DNA of 64,000 nt from Acidobacteriota bacterium (GTDB taxonomy: Bacteria > Acidobacteriota > Terriglobia > Bryobacterales > UBA6623): contig WGMB01000009.1 of the NCBI GenBank assembly GCA_016125275.1, positions 390,939 through 454,938 on the forward strand, in the 5' to 3' direction. Numbering within the stretch: position 1 is the first letter of the stretch; each line of letters opens with the position of its first letter. Under the pieces are notes generated by a model. That model had not been told where the DNA came from. It saw only the letters and a list, made by a program, of their open reading frames with translations, and ran no database searches. Positions 8,849 through 17,951 of the stretch are shown piece by piece. The position numbers were made by a program, and so were the translations under genes.

Positions 8849-9844
8849 ATGAGTAAGCAAACGCGAGTGCTGGTTACCGGGGCGGGCGGCTTCATCGGAC
8901 ACCACTTGGTGAAGCGCTTGGTAAACAGCGGGTACTGGGTCCGCGGCGTCGACATCAAGGAGCCTGAGTACGAAGCCACGGCCGCGCACGAGTTCCACGT
9001 GCTCGACCTGCGCAAGTACGACAACTGCCTGGAAGCCGTCAGCAACATCGAAGAAGTCTACGGCTTGGCCGCGAACATGGGCGGCATCGGGTTCATCGAG
9101 TCCAACAAGGGCGTCATCGTGCGCGACAACACGATGATCAACCTGCACACCATCGAGGCTGCGCGGGTGCAGGGCGTCAAGCGCTACCTGTACACCTCCA
9201 GCGCTTGCATCTACCCGGGCTATCGCCAGAACGAAGCGGCCGTGACTCCGCTGCGCGAAGAGGACGCCTATCCGGCCGAGCCCGAAGACGGTTACGGCTG
9301 GGAGAAGCTCTACATGGAGCGCATCTGCCGGCACTACACCGAGGACTTCGGCGTCGACACCCGCGTCGTGCGCTTCCACAACATCTTCGGACCGCTGGGC
9401 ACCTATGACGGCGGCCGCGAGAAGTCCCCGGCGGCGATCTGCCGCAAGGTGGCGCTGGCCGAGGACGGCGACGCCATCGAGGTGTGGGGCGACGGCGAGC
9501 AGACCCGCTCCTACTGCTACATCGACGACTGCGTGGAAGGCATCTACCGCCTGATGCGCTCGGACTACCGCGAGCCGCTCAACCTGGGCCAGGACCGCAT
9601 GATCTCGATCAACCAGTTGGTCGACATGGTTTCGGCCGCGGCCGGCAAGAAGGTCTACCGGACCCACGACCTGACCAAGCCGCAAGGCGTGCGCGGTCGC
9701 AACAGCGACAACGACCGGCTGCGGAAGATCCTGGGCTGGGAGCCGCAGGTGTCGCTCGAAGACGGTCTGGCGCGGACCTACCGCTGGATCGAGGGCGAGC
9801 TCGCCAAGGCCGGCCGGCTGACCCGCGAATCGGTGGCCGCCTGA
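8849..9844 (+). CDS. GDP-mannose 3,5-epimerase-like NAD-dependent epimerase
   Basis: A 331-residue extended short-chain dehydrogenase with the Rossmann motif GAGGFIG at residue 10 and the catalytic YGWEK. Several stretches closely follow plant GDP-mannose 3,5-epimerase: AANMGGIGFIESN, SSACIYPG, RFHNIFGPLGTYDGGREK, WGDGEQTRS and GVRGRNSDN. That enzyme makes GDP-L-galactose and GDP-L-gulose, so the polymer may contain such sugars. The ATG at 8849 follows GGAGGAAGG and was chosen over an in-frame start inside the preceding gene. Family membership is clear; exact product specificity is inferred. Confidence 0.85.
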   Translation: MSKQTRVLVTGAGGFIGHHLVKRLVNSGYWVRGVDIKEPEYEATAAHEFHVLDLRKYDNCLEAVSNIEEVYGLAANMGGIGFIESNKGVIVRDNTMINLHTIEAARVQGVKRYLYTSSACIYPGYRQNEAAVTPLREEDAYPAEPEDGYGWEKLYMERICRHYTEDFGVDTRVVRFHNIFGPLGTYDGGREKSPAAICRKVALAEDGDAIEVWGDGEQTRSYCYIDDCVEGIYRLMRSDYREPLNLGQDRMISINQLVDMVSAAAGKKVYRTHDLTKPQGVRGRNSDNDRLRKILGWEPQVSLEDGLARTYRWIEGELAKAGRLTRESVAA

Positions 9845-9875
9845 GTCGTAAGAGTCTGGAGAACGTGAGGCAACC

Positions 9876-10751
9876 TTGCTGAGGATTACCCAGGGAGGCG
9901 GCGGACTGGTCCCGGTCCGCCGCATACTCACCGAGCCTTTGGGGGCGCGGTACGACCTTCGCCGACTTGCGCTCGAAAACGTCGACGCAGTCTTCGGCGA
10001 GATCGGCCAGCGCATCTTCGTGCTCGGGCGGGACCTGCGGATGGGCGCGGACGACAAGAGCGCGCGCGTCGACATTCTCGGCTTGGACCCGGCGGGCAAC
10101 CTGTTGCTCACGTTCATCCGGCCTCGCACCGAACCCGACGATCTGACCAACGCGGTGCGCGCCGCATCGGCGGCCGCGCCGTGGCGGCCGGAGGACTTTC
10201 TCGAACGGCTCTCCGCCGCCCGGCGCAAGGAGCTCACCGGCTTTCTCGAAGCCGGTCCCGACCAAATCAACCGCAGCCAGCGCATCGTGCTGCTGAGCGA
10301 GGACTACGACTTCGACGCCTTGCTCGGGGTCCGCATGCTGCGCGAGCGGCGCAACATGGACGTGCTGGCCATCCACGCCGCGCTGGCGCTGGACTACGAG
10401 AGCGGCGCGGAGTACATGGCCTGCTCGGAGATGTCCGGCGCGAACCTGCCGGCCGTCGTGGGCATTCCGTTGCCTGAGGCCGCCCGCAAGAACGCCGGGG
10501 CTCGCGCCCTGCCGGCCGGCGAAGAGGGGTCCGAGGAGCCAGCCTCCCCGGCGTCGCCGAGCGCCAAGGCCGCTCCCAAGACCGCTGTTCCGGCCGCGGC
10601 GGACGACAAGGATCAGGAGCGCGACGAGAATCGCGTGGTCCCCCTGTCAACCCAGCCGCTGGCGGCGAAACCCTTCAAGGAGCTCTTCATCGACGGCTGG
10701 AAGGTCGTCGGCGCCGAGCTCAACCCGGATCGCCCCACCGAGCCCGAGTAA
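9876..10751 (+). CDS. Degenerate PD-(D/E)XK nuclease-like protein (NucS/DUF91-like)
   Basis: A 291-residue protein of unknown role within the polysaccharide cluster. Residues 25-165 resemble the small DUF91/NucS-related proteins with a PD-(D/E)XK fold: RVDILGLD near 64-71 matches the usual R-x-D-hydrophobic strand, and QRIVLLSEDYD matches the following core. Where active members have an E-x-K, this protein has F80 and R82 (TFIRP), so nuclease activity looks lost. A Pro/Ala/Lys-rich tail after residue 200 is probably disordered. The TTG start is preceded by GAGG at a suitable distance. The family link is by recall of sequence pattern, not a search. Confidence 0.55.
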   Translation: MLRITQGGGGLVPVRRILTEPLGARYDLRRLALENVDAVFGEIGQRIFVLGRDLRMGADDKSARVDILGLDPAGNLLLTFIRPRTEPDDLTNAVRAASAAAPWRPEDFLERLSAARRKELTGFLEAGPDQINRSQRIVLLSEDYDFDALLGVRMLRERRNMDVLAIHAALALDYESGAEYMACSEMSGANLPAVVGIPLPEAARKNAGARALPAGEEGSEEPASPASPSAKAAPKTAVPAAADDKDQERDENRVVPLSTQPLAAKPFKELFIDGWKVVGAELNPDRPTEPE

Positions 10752-10755
10752 TGCC

Positions 10756-11994
10756 ATGCGTGTCGCCGTCTGCCACAACTATTACCAACAGCCGGGCGGC
10801 GAAGACACCGTCTTCCATGCGGAGGTGGACCTGCTGCGCAGGCACGGGATGCAGGTCTTTCCGCACACGGTGCACAACGACGCGGTCGGGTCGATCTCCA
10901 CGCTGACGCTGGCGCGCAAGACGATCTGGAACCGCGAGACGGCGTCCGAGATCGAGCAATTGGTGCGGCGCGAGAAGATCGACGTCGTCCACTTCCATAA
11001 CACGCTGCCGCTGTTCTCGCCCGCCGCCTACTACGGCGCCCGGCGAGCCGGCGCGGCCGTGGTGAAGACGCTGCACAACTACCGCATGGCCTGCCCCGGC
11101 TCCACGCTGTTTCGCCAGGGCACGGTCTGTGAGAAGTGTCTGGGCAAGGCCGCGCCCTGGCCGGGCGTGGCGCACGGCTGCTATCGCGGCAGCCGCATGG
11201 CCACCGCCGGGGTGGCCGCCATGCTGACCACGCATCGGCTGATGGGAACCTACAGCCGCGCCGTGGACGCCTACATCGTGCTCAGCGAGTTCGCCCGCGG
11301 CAAGCTGCTCGAAGGCGGGCTGCCGCCGGAGAAAACCTTCATCAAGCCCAACTTTTTGGAGCCCGATCCGGGCGTCGGCGAGGGCGACGGCGGCTACGCC
11401 TTCTTCCTGGGGCGGCTGTCGCCGGAAAAAGGCGTGCGGCTGCTGCTGAAGGCCTGGGAAGAGCAGGGCTGCACGGTGCCGCTCAAGATCGGCGGCAGCG
11501 GCCCGCTGGAGGAAGAGGTCGCCGCGGCGGCTGACCGCCGGCCGCACGTGGAAGCGCTAGGCCGCCTCTCGGCCAAAGAGGTCGACTTCCACATGAAGAG
11601 GGCCTCCTTCTTGGTCTTGCCGTCGGTCAACTACGAGGGCTTTCCGCGCACCGTCGTGGAAGCCTACGCCCGTGGCCTGCCGGTGCTGGCTTCGCGGCTG
11701 GGATCGCTCGAGGAGCTGATCCACGACGGCGAGACCGGGGCGCACTTCGCGCCCTACGATCCCGCCGACCTGGCCCAGCGGGCCGAAGCCCTGTTCGCCG
11801 ATACCGAGGCCTTGCGACGCCAGCGCCTGGCGGCGCGCTCGGCCTACGAGCGCCAGTACCGCGGCGACACGAATTTTCAACAACTGCAGAGGGTTTACCA
11901 AAACGCCATCGCGGCGCGCGGACGCTCCAAACCCGTCGAGCGGCCGCAGCCGAACAACCAATACGCCAAGGGAGAAACGCCATGCGCGCCGTAG
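10756..11994 (+). CDS. GT-B fold glycosyltransferase (family 4 type)
   Basis: A 412-residue glycosyltransferase with the N-terminal segment YYQQPGGEDTVF and LHNYRMACPG near residue 100, a cysteine group (CEKC and a later C) seen in one subgroup of these enzymes, and the C-terminal FFLGRLSPEKG and PSVNYEGFPRTVVEAYARGLPV nucleotide-sugar binding elements. It is expected to add one sugar of the repeat unit on the cytoplasmic side. The gene begins four bases after the preceding stop and overlaps the nucleotidyltransferase gene by 13 bases. Confidence 0.88.
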   Translation: MRVAVCHNYYQQPGGEDTVFHAEVDLLRRHGMQVFPHTVHNDAVGSISTLTLARKTIWNRETASEIEQLVRREKIDVVHFHNTLPLFSPAAYYGARRAGAAVVKTLHNYRMACPGSTLFRQGTVCEKCLGKAAPWPGVAHGCYRGSRMATAGVAAMLTTHRLMGTYSRAVDAYIVLSEFARGKLLEGGLPPEKTFIKPNFLEPDPGVGEGDGGYAFFLGRLSPEKGVRLLLKAWEEQGCTVPLKIGGSGPLEEEVAAAADRRPHVEALGRLSAKEVDFHMKRASFLVLPSVNYEGFPRTVVEAYARGLPVLASRLGSLEELIHDGETGAHFAPYDPADLAQRAEALFADTEALRRQRLAARSAYERQYRGDTNFQQLQRVYQNAIAARGRSKPVERPQPNNQYAKGETPCAP

Positions 11995-12761
11995 TTCTAG
12001 CCGGAGGCAAGGGCCGCCGACTCGAACCCTACACCATCAGCTTTCCCAAACCGCTCGTGCCGGTCGGGGACATGCCGATCCTCGAGGTGGTGATCCGCCA
12101 GCTCCAACGCTGCAACTTCGAACACGTCACGATGGCCACCGGCCACTTGGCCGAGCTGCTGGTGGCCTACTTCGGAGACGGCGCCAAGTGGGACGTCCAA
12201 ATCGACTACTCCCGCGAGGACGCGCCGCTGGGAACGGTCGCCCCGCTGAAGCTCATTGGGGACCTGCCCGAGAGCTTTCTGGTCATGAACGGCGACGTGC
12301 TCACCACGCTGCGCTATGACCACCTGTTCGAGTACCACCGGCAGTCCGGCGCGGAGCTCACGGTCGCCTGCCATCGCTGCAGCACCCAGGTCGACCTGGG
12401 CGTGATCGAGTTCGACAGCGAGCTCGAGGTGACCGGGTACCGCGAGAAGCCTCGCCTGAGCTACGACGTCTCGATGGGCGTGTACGTTTTCAATCGCAGC
12501 GTCCTCGACCTGGTGCAGGGCGACCAGTACATGGACTTCCCCACCCTGGTCGACACCATGATCCGCCGCAAGCGTCCGGTGAAGGTCTATCTCTCCGACG
12601 ACCGCTGGCTCGACATCGGGCGGCCGGCCGACTACGCCGAGGCCAACCGCATCTTCCAGCAGCGCCGCAACGAGTTCCTGCCCCAGGAGCTCAACGGAGC
12701 CTTCGAACCCAACGTGCGCCGGGCGGCGGCCAGCCGGCTGCTGTTCGCCGAGCGGGGATAG
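11982..12761 (+). CDS. Sugar-1-phosphate nucleotidyltransferase
   Basis: A 259-residue NTP-transferase that begins with the diagnostic AVVLAGGKGRRLEP and FPKPLVPVGD motifs, followed by VMNGDVLT near residue 105 and a GVYVFN strand near 166. It should make an NDP-sugar (GDP-mannose or dTDP/UDP-sugar type) for the cluster. It has a single catalytic domain with no left-handed beta-helix extension. Because a GDP-mannose epimerase-like gene lies upstream, a mannose-1-phosphate guanylyltransferase role is attractive, but the sequence does not fix the substrate. Confidence 0.85.
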   Translation: MRAVVLAGGKGRRLEPYTISFPKPLVPVGDMPILEVVIRQLQRCNFEHVTMATGHLAELLVAYFGDGAKWDVQIDYSREDAPLGTVAPLKLIGDLPESFLVMNGDVLTTLRYDHLFEYHRQSGAELTVACHRCSTQVDLGVIEFDSELEVTGYREKPRLSYDVSMGVYVFNRSVLDLVQGDQYMDFPTLVDTMIRRKRPVKVYLSDDRWLDIGRPADYAEANRIFQQRRNEFLPQELNGAFEPNVRRAAASRLLFAERG

Positions 12762-12773
12762 GGAGACCGAGCC

Positions 12774-13736
12774 ATGAAGACACTGATTCTGGGAGGAGCC
12801 GGCTACGTCGGCTCGACATTGACGCGCCGCTTGTGGGAGGCCGGCCACGACGTGACGGTCTATGACCGGCTGCTGTTCGGCTCCGCCTCGCTCGAACCGC
12901 TGCAAGGCCGCGAGCGCTTTCGACTGATCGAAGGCGACATCCGCGACGCCGCCGCCCTGCAGGCCGTCACGGCCGGCCAGGACGCCGTGGCGCTGCTGGC
13001 CGCCATTGTCGGCGAGCCGGCCTGCAACCGGGACCCGCAATTGGCCGTGGAGACCAACCTGCTGGGCGCGCGCAACGCGCTCGCCGCCGCTCGCCGCGCC
13101 GGCGTCGACCGTTTCGTGTTCGGCAGCACGTGCAGCAACTACGGCGTCTCCCGCCCGGATGCGCTGGTGGACGAAACCGCGCCGCTGCAACCCCTGTCGA
13201 CCTATTCCGAGACCAAGGTGCAGGCCGAAAAGGAGATTCTGGCCGCCGCCTCGGAGCTGTTCCACCCCACGGTGCTGCGGTTCTCGACGGCCTTCGGCAT
13301 CTCGGCCCGCATGCGCTTTGACCTGCTGGTGAGCGACTTCACCCGAGCGGCCGTGCGCGAAGGCAAGGTGGTGGTCTACGGCGAGCAGTTCTGGCGGCCC
13401 TTCGTGCACATCGAAGACATCGCCAAGGCCGTGGAGCTGGTGCTGGGCGCTTCGTCGGAGACGGTCGGCGGAGAGGTCTTCAACATCGGCGCCAACTCGG
13501 CCAACACCCAAAAAATCGAGCTGGCCCGCCGGGTGCAGCATCGGGTCGAGGGCTCGCAGCTCGAATTCGTCAAGCGGGACGTCGATCCGCGCAGCTACCG
13601 CGTCGACTTTACGAAGGTGCGGCAGCGGCTGGGCTTCGTCAGCGACTGGAGCGTCGACGACGGCATCCGCGAGGTGCACGAGGCGCTGCTGGCCGGCGTC
13701 TGGGCCGACCCGTACAGCAGTCGCTACCAGAACTAG
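12774..13736 (+). CDS. NAD-dependent sugar-nucleotide epimerase/dehydratase
   Basis: A 320-residue extended SDR protein. It shows the cofactor motif GGAGYVG at residues 8-14, an STCSNYG strand, and the catalytic Y-x(3)-K in STYSETK near residue 145. FVHIEDIAKA and the C-terminal RVDFTKVRQRLGF are typical of UDP-glucose epimerases and related dehydratases. It starts 12 bases after the nucleotidyltransferase with GGGAGACC in front, so the two are cotranscribed. The reaction may be 4-epimerisation, 4,6-dehydration or reduction; the sequence alone does not decide. Confidence 0.85.
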   Translation: MKTLILGGAGYVGSTLTRRLWEAGHDVTVYDRLLFGSASLEPLQGRERFRLIEGDIRDAAALQAVTAGQDAVALLAAIVGEPACNRDPQLAVETNLLGARNALAAARRAGVDRFVFGSTCSNYGVSRPDALVDETAPLQPLSTYSETKVQAEKEILAAASELFHPTVLRFSTAFGISARMRFDLLVSDFTRAAVREGKVVVYGEQFWRPFVHIEDIAKAVELVLGASSETVGGEVFNIGANSANTQKIELARRVQHRVEGSQLEFVKRDVDPRSYRVDFTKVRQRLGFVSDWSVDDGIREVHEALLAGVWADPYSSRYQN

Positions 13737-13751
13737 GCGGGAGAGGGGGCT

Positions 13752-14921
13752 ATGCGGAGCTATTTGCTGTCCGACGTGGACATGGGAGCCGAGGAGGTGG
13801 AGGCGGTGACGGAAGTGGTGCGCAGCAAGTGGCTCTCAGCCGGGCCGAAGACCGCCGCCTTCGAAGCGGCCTTCGCCGAGGCCCTGGGCGCCGCGCACGG
13901 CGTCGCGCTGTCGAGCTGCACGGCCGCGCTGCACCTGGCCCTGGACGCCCTGGAGGTCGGCCCGGGCGACGAGGTGCTGCTGCCGAGCTACACCTTCGTC
14001 GCCACCGCCAACGCGGTGCTCTACCAGCGCGCGACGCCGGTCTTCGTGGACATCGTGGGCCCGCATGACTTGAATCTCGACCCGGCCGACTTGGCCGCCA
14101 AGGTCACCCCGCGCACCAAAGCCATCGTGGCGGTGCACCTGGCGGGCTTTCCGGCCGACATGGACGCCTTGATGGCTGTCGCCGAGCGGTATGGGCTGGC
14201 CGTGATCGAGGACGCCTGCCACGCCGTAGGGGCCGACTACCGTAGCCCGTCCCACAGCGCTCTGCACGGCCGCAAGGCCGGCACGATCGGCCACATCGGC
14301 TGCTTCAGCTTCTTCGCCAACAAGAACCTCGTGACCGGCGAGGGCGGCATGGCCGTCACTGACGACGAGTCGCTGGCCCGCAAGATGCAGCGCGGGCGCT
14401 CGCACGGGATGACCAAGTCGAGCTGGGACAAGGCCAGCGGACGCGCCAGCGACTACGACGTGGTGCAACTGGGCTACAACTACCGGCCGACGGAGGTCGC
14501 CGCCGCGCTCGGACTGGTGCAACTGCGCAAGCTGGCCGGCGCGAACGAGCGACGCCGCGAGCTGGCCGCCGCCTACCGCCGCGAGCTGCTGGGCCTGCCC
14601 GGCCTGACGATGCCCTTTGCCCACCGTCTCGACGGCGCCCACCACATCCTGCCGATCCTGCTCGATGAGCCGGCCGAGCGGCCCGGCTTTCGCCACGCCC
14701 TCAAGGAAGCCGGCGTGCAAACCTCGGTGCACTACCCGCCCGCGCATCGCTTCAGCCAATACTGGGCCGAATACGGCCGCCACGCCGAGGTCCCGCGGAC
14801 TGACGACGTGGCGGCGCGCGAGGTGACGCTGCCGCTGCATCCGCTGCTGGGCGACGAGGACGTGGCGGCGATCGCCGCCCTCACGCGCCAAGCGCTGGTG
14901 GCCGAAGCTCTGCCGGTTTAG
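13752..14921 (+). CDS. DegT/DnrJ/EryC1 family sugar aminotransferase
   Basis: A 389-residue PLP-dependent enzyme. It has the substrate/PLP region VALSSCTAALHLAL near residue 52, PSYTFVATANAV near 80, VIEDACHA near 152, the PLP lysine in FSFFANKNLVTGEGG near 190, and QLGYNYRPTEVAAALG near 238. It probably transfers an amino group to a keto-sugar nucleotide made by the epimerase/dehydratase just upstream, giving an amino sugar for the polymer. It is the last plus-strand gene of the cluster and ends five bases before the convergent sulfatase gene. Confidence 0.9.
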   Translation: MRSYLLSDVDMGAEEVEAVTEVVRSKWLSAGPKTAAFEAAFAEALGAAHGVALSSCTAALHLALDALEVGPGDEVLLPSYTFVATANAVLYQRATPVFVDIVGPHDLNLDPADLAAKVTPRTKAIVAVHLAGFPADMDALMAVAERYGLAVIEDACHAVGADYRSPSHSALHGRKAGTIGHIGCFSFFANKNLVTGEGGMAVTDDESLARKMQRGRSHGMTKSSWDKASGRASDYDVVQLGYNYRPTEVAAALGLVQLRKLAGANERRRELAAAYRRELLGLPGLTMPFAHRLDGAHHILPILLDEPAERPGFRHALKEAGVQTSVHYPPAHRFSQYWAEYGRHAEVPRTDDVAAREVTLPLHPLLGDEDVAAIAALTRQALVAEALPV

Positions 14922-14925
14922 GCGC

Positions 14926-16278
14926 TCACTCGGGCCGCCGGACGGGATAGTCCGGCGACGCCACGTAGGCCTCGGCCATCACGGCTTCCAGCCGGCGCAC
15001 CACGTCCGGGTGCGCCGCGGCCACGTCGCGGGTCTCGCCGGGGTCTGCTTCCACGTCATAGAGCTCGATCGGCTGGTCCAAGCCGTTGCGGACGGCCTTC
15101 CACTCGCCCTGCCGGACGGCTTGCAGAAAGGCGCTGCGGGTGTGGCCGTAGTCCCAGTACAGCGCCTCGTGCCGACGCTGCTCGCCGCCGGTGAGCGCCG
15201 GCACGAACGAGATGCCGTCGGTCTTCGCCGGGGGCGGCAGGCCCGCCAGCTCGGCCGCGGTCGGCAGAAAGTCCCAGAAGGCGCAGACGTGGCCGCTCAC
15301 CGAGCCCGCCTCGATGCGCCCTTTCCAGCGTGCGATCAGCGGCACGCGGATGCCGCCTTCATACATGTCGCGCTTCTTGCCGCGCAACGGGCCCGCGCTG
15401 CGGAAGAACTCCAGGTCGTGGCCGCCCCAGGGTCCGTTGTCGCTGGTGAAGAAGACGATGGTGTTGCTGTCGAGCCCGTGCTCGGTGAGCTTGTCGAGCA
15501 GCCGGCCCACGTGGCCGTCCAGGCGGGTGATCATCGCCGCGTAGTTCTTCTCGAGCTGCGGCCAGTCCTCGCCGGAGTAGGGCTCGTCGCTGGGCACGAT
15601 CAGCTTGTCGGGCCCTTCGGTGAAGTCGGAGAAGTGCGGCAGGGTGGTGGCGAAGTAGAGGAAGAACGGCCGTTCGCGATGCCGGTCGATGAAGTCGAGC
15701 GCTTCTTCGACGAACAGGTCCGGCGCGTACTGCACGTGGCGGTCCTGGCGGTTCTCCATGAGCAGCCGGATCCGGTCGTCGTCCCACAGATAGTCGGCGT
15801 AGTACTGGTGGGCTTGGTCCTGGTTGAGGTGGCCGAAGTACTCGTCGAAGCCCTGGTAGAGCGGCACGCCCCACGAGCCCGGGTTGCCGAGGCTCCACTT
15901 TCCGTACCCTGCGGTGGCGTAGCCGGCCTGCTGCAGCAGCTCCGCCACGGTGAAGTCGTCGGGCCGCAGGAAGACGCCGTGGGGGATGTTGTCGCGCACC
16001 CGGCCGTGGCCGTTGTGAAAGCCCGTCAGCAGGGCGCAGCGCGAGGGCGCGCACACGGTCGAACCGGCGTAGGCCTGCGTAAAGCGCATGCCCTCGGCCG
16101 CCAGCCGATCGATGTTCGGCGTGCGGATCTTGGTCTGTCCGTAGCAGCCCAGGTCGCCGTAGCCGAGATCGTCGGCCATGATCCAGACGATGTTGGGACG
16201 CCGCGGCCCGCCCTGCGCCGAAGCCGGGCCGGCCAGAGCCGTCGCGGGAACCAGGCGAAACAGCTCGCGACGCGTCAT
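14926..16278 (-). CDS. Secreted sulfatase (arylsulfatase family)
   Basis: A 450-residue type I sulfatase. The metal site segment IVWIMADDLGYGD is at residues 30-42, and the formylglycine site is C76 in CAPSR. Later metal-binding elements follow (FFTSDNGPWGGHD). The N-terminus (MTRRELFRLVPATALAGPASAQ) looks like a Tat-type export signal, so it acts outside the cytoplasm, releasing sulfate from sulfated glycans or esters. It starts in an ATGA overlap with the upstream sulfatase gene, so both are cotranscribed. The cysteine-type active site requires a formylglycine-generating enzyme encoded elsewhere. Confidence 0.9.
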   Translation of the reverse strand: MTRRELFRLVPATALAGPASAQGGPRRPNIVWIMADDLGYGDLGCYGQTKIRTPNIDRLAAEGMRFTQAYAGSTVCAPSRCALLTGFHNGHGRVRDNIPHGVFLRPDDFTVAELLQQAGYATAGYGKWSLGNPGSWGVPLYQGFDEYFGHLNQDQAHQYYADYLWDDDRIRLLMENRQDRHVQYAPDLFVEEALDFIDRHRERPFFLYFATTLPHFSDFTEGPDKLIVPSDEPYSGEDWPQLEKNYAAMITRLDGHVGRLLDKLTEHGLDSNTIVFFTSDNGPWGGHDLEFFRSAGPLRGKKRDMYEGGIRVPLIARWKGRIEAGSVSGHVCAFWDFLPTAAELAGLPPPAKTDGISFVPALTGGEQRRHEALYWDYGHTRSAFLQAVRQGEWKAVRNGLDQPIELYDVEADPGETRDVAAAHPDVVRRLEAVMAEAYVASPDYPVRRPE

Positions 16279-17729
16279 TGCAGCTTCTCCTGGGCGGCCA
16301 GCGCGGGATCGTACTTTGGGTTCAGCCGGTGGCGGATGGAGACATGCTCGTCGATCCAGCCGCGCAGGCGGGCCAGCAGCTCGGCGGCTTTCTCCGGTTG
16401 AGAGGCCGCCAGGTCGCGGGTCTCACCCAAGTCGTCCGCAAGGTCGTAGAGCTCGACCGCCGGCGGATCGTAGTGCTCGATCAGCTTCCAGCGGCCGCGC
16501 CGCAGCGCCGCCCCGGGGCGCTGGAACTGCGGGCTGTACTGCGGGTAGTACCACAGCAGGTCGCGCTCGGGTTGCGCCGCGGCCGGGTCGCGCAGAGCGG
16601 GCAGCAGGCTGCGTCCTTCCACCGCGCCGGGCCGGGCCCGCTCGCCGGCCGCCTCGGCGATGGTGGGGTAGAGGTCCACGCCACTGACGGGCTCGTGGGA
16701 GACCGCTCCGCCGGCGAAGCCGTTGGGCCAGCAGACGATCAGCGGCACGCGCACGCCGCCTTCGTACAGCGAGCCCTTCCCTTCCCGCAGCGGCCGGTTG
16801 CGGGTGGATTCGAGCAGGCCGCCGTTGTCGGAGGTGGCTACGATCAGCGTATTCTCGCGCTTGCCGAGCCGTTCCAGCGCCTGCATCAGGCGTCCCAGGC
16901 TGTCGTCGACCTTCTCGATCATGGCGGCGTAGACCGGGTCGAACTGCGAGTCGTCGGAGGCGAGCTTCTTGCGGTACTTGGCGACCAGCTCCGGCGGCGC
17001 CTGGAGCGGCGTATGCACGGCGTAGTGCGGCAGGTAGAGCAGGAACGGGCGATCGCCGCTCTGCTCGACGAAGCGCACGGCCTCGTCAGTGAGCCGGTCG
17101 GTCAGATACTCGCCGGCCTCGCGGTCGGCCAGCGTCGGGATGTCGGTATTCCAGCTCTTGTCGGGGTCCTCGTAGGGATCGAAGTAGCCTGGCGGGCTGC
17201 CGTGATCGTAGCCGGCCACGTTGAAGTCGAAGCCTTGCCGCTCCGGCCAGTACTCGCGCGAGCCCAAGTGCCACTTGCCGATACTGGCCGAAACGTAGCC
17301 GGCCGGCGCCAGGGCTTCGGCCAGAGTCGTCTCCCGAGGGTCCAGAAACATGCGATCGTCGGGCGGAATCACGCGCCCGTGCGGCTTGGAGCGGTGCCGG
17401 CCGATGGCGGTGATGTGCCCCGTGAAGCCGACCGAGCCGGGATAGCGTCCCGTCATCAGCGCCGCCCGGCTCGGCGAGCAGACCGGGCAAGCCGCATAGG
17501 CGTCGGTGAAGCGGACGCCCTCGCGGGCCAGCCGGTCCAGGTGCGGCGTCTCGTAGAAGGTCGAGCCCTGGCAGCCTAGGTCCATCCAGCCCAGATCGTC
17601 GATCACGAACAGGATGACGTTGGGCGGCCGCGTCTGCGAAGCAGCAGGCAGGGCCGCCGCCGCAGCAGCCAGCGCGGCGGTCCGCAGAAAGGCGCGTCGA
17701 GAGAGGTTCTGATCCGGCTGAAGGCCCAT
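16275..17729 (-). CDS. Secreted sulfatase, first gene of sulfatase pair
   Basis: A 484-residue sulfatase with VILFVIDDLGWMDLG near residues 38-52 and the formylglycine site C84 in CSPSR, followed by a central TSDNGG element and an RVPLIVCWP segment. The start at 17729 was preferred over one 33 bases upstream because it yields a clean Tat signal (SRRAFLRTAALAAAAAALPAA). It is translationally coupled to the second sulfatase. The two proteins are only moderately alike, so different substrates are likely. Sulfatase pairs are common in bacteria that degrade sulfated polysaccharides. Confidence 0.9.
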   Translation of the reverse strand: MGLQPDQNLSRRAFLRTAALAAAAAALPAASQTRPPNVILFVIDDLGWMDLGCQGSTFYETPHLDRLAREGVRFTDAYAACPVCSPSRAALMTGRYPGSVGFTGHITAIGRHRSKPHGRVIPPDDRMFLDPRETTLAEALAPAGYVSASIGKWHLGSREYWPERQGFDFNVAGYDHGSPPGYFDPYEDPDKSWNTDIPTLADREAGEYLTDRLTDEAVRFVEQSGDRPFLLYLPHYAVHTPLQAPPELVAKYRKKLASDDSQFDPVYAAMIEKVDDSLGRLMQALERLGKRENTLIVATSDNGGLLESTRNRPLREGKGSLYEGGVRVPLIVCWPNGFAGGAVSHEPVSGVDLYPTIAEAAGERARPGAVEGRSLLPALRDPAAAQPERDLLWYYPQYSPQFQRPGAALRRGRWKLIEHYDPPAVELYDLADDLGETRDLAASQPEKAAELLARLRGWIDEHVSIRHRLNPKYDPALAAQEKLQ

Positions 17730-17820
17730 GGCGTGCGGCGTCCGCGTCCCACATCCTGGCACAACCTCATGGCCCGGTGGGCCGGGCCCTACAAACTGCG
17801 CGAGGCCCCGCCGATCCTAC

Positions 17821-17850
17821 TTGACAATCAGTTGCAAAAAGAATTTCAAT
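17821..17850 (+). promoter_or_regulatory. AT-rich patch, possible promoter/operator for iron-uptake operon
   Basis: The 365 bases between the sulfatase and receptor genes hold one AT-rich island in otherwise GC-rich DNA. It begins TTGACA (a perfect -35 hexamer) and ends TTTCAAT, with outer TTGA/TCAA inverted ends. It could be the promoter with an iron-responsive operator, but it does not match a Fur box well, no good -10 hexamer at standard spacing is evident, and the site is assigned only by base composition and position. Confidence 0.3.
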
Positions 17851-17951
17851 GGACGTGTTCGGGGCTCGTGGCCGGGACTCCCCCGCGGATCGGGAAATGC
17901 AACCGCGGAACGGGGATTTCTAGGGAGCCTGCCGCACCCGAGCACAGAGGC

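Noticed and set aside
11997..13679. Antisense frame of about 560 codons across the nucleotidyltransferase and epimerase genes
   Set aside because: No domain pattern, no ribosome binding site; the sense frames have diagnostic motifs.
17821..17850. Fur box
   Set aside because: The AT-rich patch does not match the GATAATGATAATCATTATC pattern in enough positions to name it.
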